DNA of 5,933 nt, taken from an uncultured Opitutaceae bacterium. Its GTDB lineage: Bacteria > Verrucomicrobiota > Verrucomicrobiae > Opitutales > Opitutaceae. The translations under genes and the position numbers were made by a program. Location of the stretch: positions 1-5,933 of the forward strand of contig CAMLSH010000254.1 in assembly GCA_946482625.1 (NCBI GenBank). Reading direction: 5' to 3'. The notes beneath the pieces were generated by a model. The model did not search any database. It saw only the letters and a program-made list of their open reading frames with translations, and was not told where the DNA came from. Shown here piece by piece: positions 1 through 5,420 of this stretch (positions within the stretch are counted from its first letter, which is position 1; every line of letters begins with the position of its first letter).

Positions 1-422
1 GTTTTGAAGTTGGCGCCTTCGGCCCAGTTTGCGCCGAGGGTGAAGTGGGCGAGGTGGTAAACGATGAAGGCGAGCACCACGATGCCGCTGAGACGCATGT
101 AGCGGGACGCCCAGGCGGCTTGGAGCCACTTGGAGACGCCGTAGCTGCTAGGCCCGCGAGCGGTTTTGTTTTCCAAGGTGAGCACGACGGCGGCCCAAAT
201 GTGGATGGCGACGCAGGCGAGAAGGCCCAGACGGACAGCCCAGAGAGCGGGGCCGAGGCTTTGCAGGAAATGCGCGTAGCCATTGATCTTATCGGGGTGA
301 GCGAAGATCTGGAGGTTGCCCACCAGATGGCCGGTCACAAAACCGATCAAGATAAGGCCGGTGATGGCCATGAGGAATTTACGCCCGATGGACGAACGGA
401 AGAGGTTGCCGATGAGTGTCAT
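1..422 (-). CDS. sdhC: Succinate dehydrogenase cytochrome b subunit (b558 type), partial at left edge
   Basis: Membrane anchor that binds heme b and quinone for succinate dehydrogenase/fumarate reductase, passing electrons between the flavoprotein/iron-sulfur subunits and the quinone pool in the inner membrane. Read from the reverse strand, 140 residues are visible before the window ends. The N-terminus contains SSIGRKFLMAITGL, typical of the SdhC b558 family. Three hydrophobic segments are visible at about residues 17-37, 63-83 and 110-130. Histidines H32 (TGHLVGN), H74 (AIHIW) and H123/H126 (VYHLAH) lie in or beside them and are candidate heme ligands; the exact assignment is inference. The ATG at 420-422 is the only sensible start, because an in-frame stop lies seven codons upstream. 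No Shine-Dalgarno motif precedes it. The family is usually a little over 200 residues, so roughly the last third is missing. sdhA and sdhB would be expected beyond the left edge. The family call is firm from motif and topology. Confidence 0.93.
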   Translation of the reverse strand, partial: MTLIGNLFRSSIGRKFLMAITGLILIGFVTGHLVGNLQIFAHPDKINGYAHFLQSLGPALWAVRLGLLACVAIHIWAAVVLTLENKTARGPSSYGVSKWLQAAWASRYMRLSGIVVLAFIVYHLAHFTLGANWAEGANFK

Positions 423-490
423 CGCGATGCGGAGGGGTGCATGTCAGTTTCCCGCTGAACCAAAAGAGCCCGCGGGCAGTGCGTTGGTAA

Positions 491-530
491 CCCGACTGGT
501 GAGAGCAAGTAAAGGCCTTCGACCAGCGGG
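491..530 (-). promoter_or_regulatory. Imperfect inverted repeat in the sdhC leader/intergenic region
   Basis: CCCGACTGGT (491-500) and ACCAGCGGG (522-530) can form a 9-bp stem with one bulged A and a 21-nt loop. It lies 69-108 bp upstream of the sdhC start. If transcription starts in the AT-rich stretch around 531-570, which contains TATAAA- and TAATAT-like hexamers on the minus strand, the stem would fall in the sdhC 5' untranslated RNA. No known riboswitch class is recognised, and a regulatory role is only a suggestion. The rest of 423-706 contains a perfect GCCCGCGGGC palindrome (468-477), TAGTCT/AGACTA arms (541-546 and 557-562) and a GGGGA-TT-TCCCC palindrome (642-653). I see no convincing gene in it. 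Confidence 0.25.
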
Positions 531-706
531 CGGTTGTTTATAGTCTGATATTAGCGAGACTAACCTTTTTGAGTAGGTGCGGGGAGCGCTCAAGTTTTCC
601 GTCTTGGTTTCGATGTGTCCTGATCGCATGAACCCGCCCATGGGGATTTCCCCTTGTGCGGTCAGGTAAAACCCCTAAGTTGCAAGTTGTGTACAAAAGC
701 CCGTTG

Positions 707-1786
707 ATGTCCCGAGCCGCCGTTTATTCGCTGTGCGTGTTGGCTATTGGCTCGTGGTTGCCTGCGACGCAGGCGCAGACGGCGATCACGGATTGGTCAA
801 TCTGGGATTCAAATGGACCCGACACGTCGGTGGACGGCATCCATTATCAGAACAAGACGTACGCTATCACCGGGTTCTCAACGGCTGCCACCTCCTACGA
901 TTTAAGGCTCACGGCGACGGGGGTCTATATCAGGCGCAACCTAGATTCGAGCGGCGACGGAACATCGGGCCAGTCTGGCGCCGATAATAGTAACCGCAGC
1001 TCCGTGTGGAATACTCAGCACAACAGCACGGATCGCGTGATGGGATCGTACGAGAATGATCTGGCCGATGTGCTTTTGGGCAACAACGCGATCATGGGCG
1101 GCGACAACCTATTCTCGAACAGCGCTGATCCCACGCGGAAAAATGCCGGTAACATCGAACGGCTGGATTTTTATTTTGGCGCCACGACTGTGGGCGCGGG
1201 CGAGGGGCTCACGATTTTTGATCGAGGTCTTCTTGGAGAGCACGACAGCGTGAAGATCGCGGTGTTCACGGATTGGGGTTCACTCCAAGGAGTATTCGCT
1301 CCGACGACGTACGCCGGGAATGCGGTCACGCTCGAAGCGTCGAGCTATGGCAACAATCTCGACTGGGATTCCTCGGCGGCTGGGGTGCAGGACAGCCTGA
1401 ATTATACGATTCTCCGGTTTAACAATGGAGACAACCTGTCGACGCTGGATGAGGCCATCGAGACCGGGACGCAGGGGCTCGCGGGAGCGTTTATCAGCTT
1501 TGCCGATCTGGGTATCGCGGCGGGCACTACGATTTACGGATATTCGATCATGGGCTCTGACGTGACCGGGAATGTCAGCAATCTGGCCGATTGGCGGAAT
1601 GCGACCTATTATCCAACGGGCACCACGGATCAGACCGGCGGCGGCATCGACTTATTGTCGTTCAACGGCCGGATCGCCCGGCCGGTGCCGGAGCCTTCGA
1701 CGTATGGAGCTTTGCTTCTCGGCGGATGCGTCGGTGTGTGGCTTTTCCGCCGGCGCGTGCAGGCGGCGAAAGCGACGCGCGTTTAG
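707..1786 (+). CDS. PEP-CTERM sorting domain-containing exported protein
   Basis: Predicted exported protein of unknown molecular function, 359 residues from the ATG at 707. The N-terminus is a Sec signal peptide: hydrophobic stretch AAVYSLCVLAIGSWL followed by a likely cleavage site after TQA at about residue 23. The mature part is rich in Gly, Asn, Ser, Thr and Asp, almost free of cysteine, and looks like an extended beta-sheet protein. I recognise no catalytic domain. The C-terminus is a textbook tripartite PEP-CTERM signal: VPEPS at 327-331, a hydrophobic segment at about 332-347, then RRR and a basic tail. In known systems such tails are recognised by exosortase (EpsH/XrtA-like) enzymes and associated with exopolysaccharide production; neither is encoded in this window. 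The frame is open further upstream to a GTG at 656, giving a more basic N-terminus. I prefer 707 because the signal peptide starts there, but neither start has a good ribosome site. The gene converges with the minus-strand ligase gene 39 bp downstream, with no clear terminator between. Confidence 0.88.
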   Translation: MSRAAVYSLCVLAIGSWLPATQAQTAITDWSIWDSNGPDTSVDGIHYQNKTYAITGFSTAATSYDLRLTATGVYIRRNLDSSGDGTSGQSGADNSNRSSVWNTQHNSTDRVMGSYENDLADVLLGNNAIMGGDNLFSNSADPTRKNAGNIERLDFYFGATTVGAGEGLTIFDRGLLGEHDSVKIAVFTDWGSLQGVFAPTTYAGNAVTLEASSYGNNLDWDSSAAGVQDSLNYTILRFNNGDNLSTLDEAIETGTQGLAGAFISFADLGIAAGTTIYGYSIMGSDVTGNVSNLADWRNATYYPTGTTDQTGGGIDLLSFNGRIARPVPEPSTYGALLLGGCVGVWLFRRRVQAAKATRV

Positions 1787-1825
1787 TGTAGAGCGGTTCC
1801 GCAAAGCCGGTTCTCTGCCAGCCGT

Positions 1826-3094
1826 TTAGTGGGCGAGCGGTTTCAGTAGGGCGAATTTCCCGCTGGCCGCCGGGGCGATAAACCGGCGACGAAATGCGTT
1901 TACGCGCACGCCCGCGCCGAGCATCGCAGCGAGGGAATTGGCGACGGATTTCGGAGCGACATGGTCGGCGACGTAGTGGAAGTCCCAGCGATTATCCGCT
2001 GTCTGGATGAGGCTGTAATGCCAACAGCTGAAATCGTCCGGCAGGGCGGCATCGACTTCGGAGGGCGAGACGATGCTGCCGTCGGGACGGAAATAGAGAT
2101 CGCGTTCCCGGCCGAGGAGCCGGAATCCGGACGGGAGTCGGCGAACGATGTCGCCCGTGTGATAGCGCAGCAGCGGCATGGCTTCGCGATCGCGGGTGGT
2201 GACGAGGATCTGGAAAACGTCGTCAAGTCCTCGATACGGGACGAGTTCGACGAACGCGTTGGAATCGATCACCCGGGAGTCGTCTTGGAATGCGGTGCCC
2301 ACGAACAGGTAGCCGGCTTCGGTGGATCCGTAGAGATCGACTTGCGGCGCGGGGAAGGCTTCCGCGATGCGACGGCTGTGTTGGAGGCTGGCCTTACCGT
2401 AGGTGAGGATAACGGCTTTCAGGTTGGACAGGCGCACGTGTCGCTTGAGAGCGGCGCGGGCGAGAAGCGACAGGTAGATAGGCTCGCCTTCGAGGACCTC
2501 GGGTTGCACCGCTTGAAGTTCGAGGAGGATGCGATCCCACTCAGCTTCGGGAAACACGAACGGGTCGCTCGTGAGGTTTAGATAAACCGTGCCGTCGAAA
2601 TAGCGGTGCGGAAACGGATGATCCTCGTAGGGGCAGAGATTGCTGGAGCAACCAACGGGGGCGAGGATGCACTTGCGGTAGGGTCGGTCCGCAAACTGAG
2701 CCAATAACGGATGCGCGCGGTAAGCGCGGACGGTTTGGGCATTCCACCAGCCATCCTCCATGATGACCGTCATCGGTCCGGAGGTGGTCCCGGAGGTGGA
2801 TTCGTATTCGAACCGCTTTTCCTGAAGGCCGCGTTCGATCTCCGAGTAGTCGGCGAAAAAGGCGGTGTGACCATGCTCAACGATGTCCTTTTTCGAGAGC
2901 GCGGGGATCTCGCGATAACAGGCCCAGTGAAGAGGCTCCGTGTGGAGCGCGAAACGACGCGTGTAGAGCGGACTGCGTTGGTAGATTTTGCGGATTTCGC
3001 CCTCCAAGGCCTCGGGGAGGCGTGTGTCTGAGAGGGAACCAAAAATTTCCGGGCTGTTGCCGAAAAGTGGGATGGGAAGGGTAGCGGTCGTCAC
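1826..3094 (-). CDS. Adenylate-forming enzyme of the PaaK / coenzyme F390 synthetase-like family
   Basis: A 422-residue stand-alone AMP-binding enzyme, expected to activate a carboxylic acid with ATP to an acyl-adenylate and probably transfer it to CoA or another acceptor in the cytoplasm. The ANL-superfamily core motifs appear in order: P-loop STSGTTSGP (99-107), YGSTE (255-259, with the likely Mg-binding Glu), YHTGD (311-315, ribose-binding Asp), LGRERD (327-332), and ASGKF near the C-terminus with Lys413 as the candidate adenylation lysine. Length fits PaaK-type enzymes. The sequence diverges from true phenylacetate-CoA ligase, so the substrate is unknown. No carrier-protein domain is attached, and no aromatic-degradation genes are nearby. 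The start is a GTG at 3092-3094; an in-frame stop four codons upstream excludes a longer protein. There is no Shine-Dalgarno motif. The upstream gene on the same strand is a NUDIX hydrolase 62 bp away, but a candidate promoter and palindrome in that gap suggest separate control. A LuxE-like acyltransferase is a less likely alternative. Confidence 0.85.
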   Translation of the reverse strand: MTTATLPIPLFGNSPEIFGSLSDTRLPEALEGEIRKIYQRSPLYTRRFALHTEPLHWACYREIPALSKKDIVEHGHTAFFADYSEIERGLQEKRFEYESTSGTTSGPMTVIMEDGWWNAQTVRAYRAHPLLAQFADRPYRKCILAPVGCSSNLCPYEDHPFPHRYFDGTVYLNLTSDPFVFPEAEWDRILLELQAVQPEVLEGEPIYLSLLARAALKRHVRLSNLKAVILTYGKASLQHSRRIAEAFPAPQVDLYGSTEAGYLFVGTAFQDDSRVIDSNAFVELVPYRGLDDVFQILVTTRDREAMPLLRYHTGDIVRRLPSGFRLLGRERDLYFRPDGSIVSPSEVDAALPDDFSCWHYSLIQTADNRWDFHYVADHVAPKSVANSLAAMLGAGVRVNAFRRRFIAPAASGKFALLKPLAH

Positions 3095-3106
3095 TGTTGA
3101 AAATTA

Positions 3107-3120
3107 GTTAGGGACCTAAC
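3107..3120. promoter_or_regulatory. Perfect 14-bp palindrome, candidate operator of the ligase gene
   Basis: GTTAGG-GA-CCTAAC is a perfect dyad with 6-bp arms and a 2-bp centre. It ends 13 bp upstream of the GTG start of the adenylate-forming enzyme and overlaps the place where a -10 element would fall relative to the TTGACT box. Its size and position fit the binding site of a dimeric helix-turn-helix repressor. No regulator gene is present in the window, so the binding protein is unknown. It is too AT-rich and has too short a loop to be a terminator. Confidence 0.45.
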
Positions 3121-3142
3121 GGCACGCTATTCGCCAAGTCAA
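3114..3142 (-). promoter_or_regulatory. Candidate sigma-70-type promoter of the ligase gene
   Basis: On the minus strand TTGACT (3142-3137) matches five of six bases of the -35 consensus. A 17-bp spacer leads to TTAGGT (3119-3114), which is a poor -10 match. The start codon follows about 20 bp further on. The box lies in the 62-bp gap between the NUDIX stop codon and the ligase start, which argues that the two genes are not simply one operon. The call rests mainly on the -35 box. Confidence 0.35.
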
Positions 3143-3156
3143 ACGGCGCGCAGAAA

Positions 3157-3726
3157 TCACGATTTCTTCAACGATGCCCAGATTGGGGAAAAAAAGAACA
3201 AGGCGTTGAGTGCGAGGCTGTGCGTGATCATGCCGGCCAATGCTTTTGCGAAAACCTCATCGACCGGAAGCGTGGCAATCTCGATTTCTTCATCGAGATC
3301 CCACTCGAGGTCGGATTCTCGGGTGCAGTCTTCGACCAGCACAAAGTGGCAACGATTGTTCAGGATGGCGGGATTGGGGTGGATATGACCGATGAGACGC
3401 GCCTTGCGGCCGGTGAAGCCGGTTTCCTCACGAAGTTCGCGGACCCCGGCCGCGACGGGATCTTCCGGAGCGTCGATGATGCCGCCGGGCACCTCCCACG
3501 AGAGCGCATCGATGCCGTAGCGGAACTGGTTGACGAGCACGAGGTGATGGTCGGCCGTGAGGGCGATCACGTTAACCCAGTCGCGGGAGTTGATGACGTA
3601 GAAATCGCGCTCGGTTTCACGTTGGGGATGCCGGTAGCGGATGCTGCAGAGATCGAAAATACGCGTGGGCGCGATGACGGTTTCTCCGAGTTTTTCCCAG
3701 CGGGCGGGGGCGGGCGAATCTGACAT
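3157..3726 (-). CDS. NUDIX hydrolase, ADP-ribose pyrophosphatase-like
   Basis: A 189-residue soluble enzyme expected to hydrolyse a nucleoside diphosphate linked to another group, most probably ADP-ribose or a nucleotide sugar, to AMP plus a phosphorylated product, using Mg2+. The Nudix box is complete: G82, E88, then REL-R-EE-T-GF at 96-104, matching G-x5-E-x7-REUxEExGU, with E97, E100 and E101 as metal-binding glutamates. WEVPGG at 77-82 just before it is typical of the ADP-ribose pyrophosphatase (NudF-like) group, as is the N-terminal beta-rich dimerisation region. The fold is full length. Substrate cannot be fixed from sequence. The ATG at 3724-3726 fits the family, but no Shine-Dalgarno motif precedes it. 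A strong terminator ends only 35 bp upstream, leaving little room for a promoter. The gene downstream on the same strand is the adenylate-forming enzyme. A functional link with it, such as recycling AMP-containing by-products, is speculation. Confidence 0.92.
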   Translation of the reverse strand: MSDSPAPARWEKLGETVIAPTRIFDLCSIRYRHPQRETERDFYVINSRDWVNVIALTADHHLVLVNQFRYGIDALSWEVPGGIIDAPEDPVAAGVRELREETGFTGRKARLIGHIHPNPAILNNRCHFVLVEDCTRESDLEWDLDEEIEIATLPVDEVFAKALAGMITHSLALNALFFFSPIWASLKKS

Positions 3727-3761
3727 GAGAGCGAGCGGGTGGAGGGTGGCTAGCGGGGAGC

Positions 3762-3798
3762 AAAAAAAACCTCCCGGCGCGTGGCGTCGGGAGGTTTT
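3762..3798 (-). terminator. Rho-independent terminator of the LysM gene
   Basis: CCTCCCGGCGC (3770-3780) and GCGTCGGGAGG (3784-3794) pair over 11 bp with one G-U wobble and a 3-nt loop. Four further A-T pairs (3766-3769 with 3795-3798) extend the stem. On the minus strand the hairpin is followed by eight T residues (3769-3762), as required for an intrinsic terminator of the minus-strand LysM gene, whose stop codon is about 25 bp upstream. On the plus strand the T-run is only four bases, so plus-strand termination would be weaker. This is the clearest terminator in the window. Confidence 0.93.
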
Positions 3799-3822
3799 GG
3801 AAAAACGAAAAGCGAAGAGGGG

Positions 3823-4350
3823 TTATTTCCGGGGGAGCTTCAATTTGTCGCCGACTTTGAGTCGGGTCCAGTTGACGCCGGGATTCACGGCCATCAGGTC
3901 CGCGAGACTAACGCCGTTATCACGCGCGATCTTTGCGCCGGAGACGTCGCCTGTTTTCACGATGTACTCATCGGGGCCAGCGACGGCGGGTGTTTTGGCG
4001 GAACCGCCCGTGGCAGCGGCGGCCTTGGGCTTGGTTAGGGATTCCTGAAGCTTCGCGATGTCAGCGCGGACCGAGCCGATTTCGTTGGCGACGCTCTGGA
4101 AGGCGGTCTGGGTGTCGCTGCTGAGACGGTTGACGGAACCGCGCACGCTTTCAGCAGTGGAGGCGGCGCCGCTCACCTGCGACTCCATGGACATGATACG
4201 CGAGTTGATGTCTTCCTTGAGAGCGGCGATCTCCTTGCCGGAAGCGCTGAGCTTAAACAGCGCGACGATGGCGAGCAGGAGCGCGAGAGCGCCGGCGATC
4301 ACTCCTGCGAGAGGCAGGAAGCTGTTGTTTTCGCGAGAAATAGTGTCCAT
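3823..4350 (-). CDS. Membrane-anchored coiled-coil protein with C-terminal LysM domain
   Basis: A 175-residue protein predicted to bind peptidoglycan from the inner membrane. A single hydrophobic segment at about residues 12-33 (LPLAGVIAGALALLLAIVAL) serves as an uncleaved anchor or signal-anchor. A heptad-like helical region follows at about 37-107, rich in Ala, Ser, Glu and Lys with spaced hydrophobics and likely to be coiled coil. An Ala/Lys/Gly/Pro linker then leads to one LysM repeat at about 127-173 (YIVKTGDVSGAKIARDNGVS, then LMAVNPGV and LKVGDKLKLP). LysM is known to bind N-acetylglucosamine-containing glycans. The inferred topology is a short cytoplasmic N-terminus with the coiled coil and LysM in the periplasm. 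The ATG at 4348-4350 is well placed just before the membrane segment, though it lacks a Shine-Dalgarno motif. The gene is monocistronic by appearance: its own terminator lies downstream, and a divergent tRNA gene lies 154 bp upstream. No enzymatic domain is visible, so a structural or tethering role is likely. Confidence 0.9.
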   Translation of the reverse strand: MDTISRENNSFLPLAGVIAGALALLLAIVALFKLSASGKEIAALKEDINSRIMSMESQVSGAASTAESVRGSVNRLSSDTQTAFQSVANEIGSVRADIAKLQESLTKPKAAAATGGSAKTPAVAGPDEYIVKTGDVSGAKIARDNGVSLADLMAVNPGVNWTRLKVGDKLKLPRK

Positions 4351-4464
4351 TGAATGTGGGAAGATTTGAGGTTTCGACGGTTAGGGTGAAAGGGAGGGCG
4401 TAGCAAGCAGAGAGTAAACCAAAGTGTTCACCCGCAAGCGGGCTGGAGTTTTTCTGGGAATACG

Positions 4465-4493
4465 TTGACAGGGAGGTCGAAGGTCGGTGCTTT
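4465..4493 (+). promoter_or_regulatory. Candidate promoter of tRNA-Pro
   Basis: A perfect -35 hexamer TTGACA at 4465-4470 is followed, after 17 bp, by TGCTTT at 4488-4493, a weak -10 match, 11 bp before the first base of the tRNA. The spacing to a stable RNA gene is what one expects, and the region is otherwise non-coding. The -10 assignment is tentative. The rest of 4351-4504 holds only a small CCCG-CAAG-CGGG hairpin (4431-4442). Confidence 0.5.
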
Positions 4494-4504
4494 CACACGG
4501 TTTT

Positions 4505-4581
4505 CGGGGTGTAGCTTAGCCTGGTAGAGCGCCTGGTTTGGGACCAGGAGGTCGTAGGTTCGAATCCTATCGCCCCGACCA
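4505..4581 (+). tRNA. tRNA-Pro (anticodon UGG)
   Basis: A complete 77-nt cloverleaf can be folded by eye. The acceptor stem CGGGGTG pairs with CGCCCCG (4571-4577) with one G-U pair. The D arm contains GCTTAGCCTGGTAGAGC. The anticodon stem is CCTGG/CCAGG (4532-4536 and 4544-4548) with loop TTTGGGA, placing anticodon TGG at 4539-4541. The T arm is GTAGG-TTCGAAT-CCTAT. The discriminator A (4578) and the CCA end (4579-4581) are encoded. UGG reads proline codons CCA and CCG, and with wobble potentially all four. A run of five T follows the CCA directly. The convergent TPR gene ends 14 bp beyond. Confidence 0.98.
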
Positions 4582-4595
4582 TTTTTACGATCCCA

Positions 4596-5297
4596 TCACG
4601 GGGTCACCGTTGTCGGGACGAGGGAGTTGGCCGATGCAGCGGCGGGAAGGGAGGAGCGATGCATCATAGAGCGGCGGCTCCAGTTTCCCAGTGGATCGAG
4701 CGTGCCGACCAGATCGAAGTATTTCACGGCGTCGTCGGTCCGGCCTGCGTCCATGGCGATGGTGCCAAGGTGATAAGCGGCTTCGGCGCGGGTGACCTTG
4801 GGCTGGGTGGCGTCGTCAGTGAGCTTCTTCAGTTGCGCTTCGCCGTCGGGGGTCTGGCCGCCGAGTACTTTGGAAATGGCTGCGCCGAGGAGTGCGCGAC
4901 CGCCGAACGGGCCGGTTTTGAAAACGGCGGCGGCTTTTTGATAGCCGGCGGCTGCTTCGGCGTATTTGCCGGCTGAATATGCTTCGTCCGCCAGGCGGAG
5001 GGTCGCGGCGGCACCGAGGAGGTGGTCGGGGTGCTGCGAGGCGAAACTCTTTAACTTTTCGCTCGTAGAGGCAGCGGCATAAGCGGCGCCGATTTCTTTT
5101 TCTTTTTGGGTACGGAAGTATTCGAGACCGCCCTTGGCGATGATCACCACGAAGACGGTGGCGCAGGCGAGGAGGATGACTTTGGAGTTTTTCGCCCAGA
5201 ACTTGCGCAGCGTTTCCTCGAAATTGGGCGCAACGGGCGTGTCGCCGGTCGGAGCGTTGCCGGGAGAATGAGGATCGAGGGGGGCGGAGGTAGACAT
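4596..5297 (-). CDS. Membrane-anchored TPR-like protein (YfgM / TPR_21 type)
   Basis: A 233-residue protein from the ATG at 5295-5297. A Pro/Ser/Thr-rich cytoplasmic N-terminus (about 1-25) and a basic region precede one transmembrane helix at about 39-55 (KVILLACATVFVVIIAKGG). A helical domain with tetratricopeptide-like units then runs to about residue 205, including ADEAYSAGKYAEAAAGYQKA and HLGTIAMDAGRTDDAVKYF. This architecture matches the TPR_21/YfgM-like group. E. coli YfgM is a periplasm-facing partner of PpiD at the Sec translocon; the same role here is inference. The last 25 residues are low-complexity Ser/Ala/Thr. The frame is open upstream to a TTG near 5354, but that extension has no family support and the ATG fits better. 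No Shine-Dalgarno motif is visible. The receptor gene upstream on the same strand ends 123 bp away, with no convincing terminator between them. The stop codon lies 14 bp from the 3' end of the convergent tRNA-Pro. Confidence 0.85.
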   Translation of the reverse strand: MSTSAPLDPHSPGNAPTGDTPVAPNFEETLRKFWAKNSKVILLACATVFVVIIAKGGLEYFRTQKEKEIGAAYAAASTSEKLKSFASQHPDHLLGAAATLRLADEAYSAGKYAEAAAGYQKAAAVFKTGPFGGRALLGAAISKVLGGQTPDGEAQLKKLTDDATQPKVTRAEAAYHLGTIAMDAGRTDDAVKYFDLVGTLDPLGNWSRRSMMHRSSLPAAASANSLVPTTVTP

Positions 5298-5420
5298 GAA
5301 CGGAGCGGGTTTTGCGCGGAGGCGTGGAAAGGGAAGAAACCGCGACCAAAACAAATGGCCTTTGGTGTGTAAATGCAGGAAATCGCCCCGGGTGGCGTGC
5401 GTCGTGGTGACGCAGGGCGG

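Noticed and set aside
45..458. 137-residue plus-strand open frame opposite the left-edge gene
   Set aside because: It is the antisense shadow of sdhC. The minus-strand frame gives a clear SdhC protein with three membrane segments, while this one is a compositionally odd, charged sequence without recognisable features.
444..641. 65-residue minus-strand open frame in the intergenic region
   Set aside because: No recognisable motif, no ribosome site, and it covers the AT-rich probable promoter area. It is most likely chance.
1787..1825. Possible terminator between the convergent PEP-CTERM and ligase genes (GCGG-TT-CCGC at 1794-1803)
   Set aside because: The stem is 4 bp with a 2-nt loop and is not followed by a T-run on either strand, so it cannot be supported as an intrinsic terminator.
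1961..2581. 206-residue plus-strand open frame
   Set aside because: Antisense to the adenylate-forming enzyme, whose motifs are unmistakable. Long antisense frames are expected in GC-rich genes.
3107..3120. Palindrome as an insertion-sequence end or attachment site
   Set aside because: No transposase, second copy or target duplication is seen in the window. Its position beside a start codon fits an operator better.
3220..3723. 167-residue plus-strand open frame
   Set aside because: Antisense shadow of the NUDIX gene, which carries a complete Nudix box.
4431..4453. CCCG-CAAG-CGGG hairpin followed by five T upstream of the tRNA gene
   Set aside because: The stem is only 4-5 bp, the T-run begins several bases after it, and no plus-strand gene upstream needs a terminator there.
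5298..5354. N-terminal extension of the TPR protein from a TTG near 5354
   Set aside because: The extra 19 residues have no family support and no ribosome site. The ATG at 5297 gives the expected N-terminal layout.
5398..5414. Hairpin TGCGTC-GTGGT-GACGCA just after the receptor stop codon
   Set aside because: The 6-bp stem is real and well placed, but no T-tract follows on the minus strand, so I do not call it a terminator. A rho-dependent or RNA-stability role cannot be judged from sequence.
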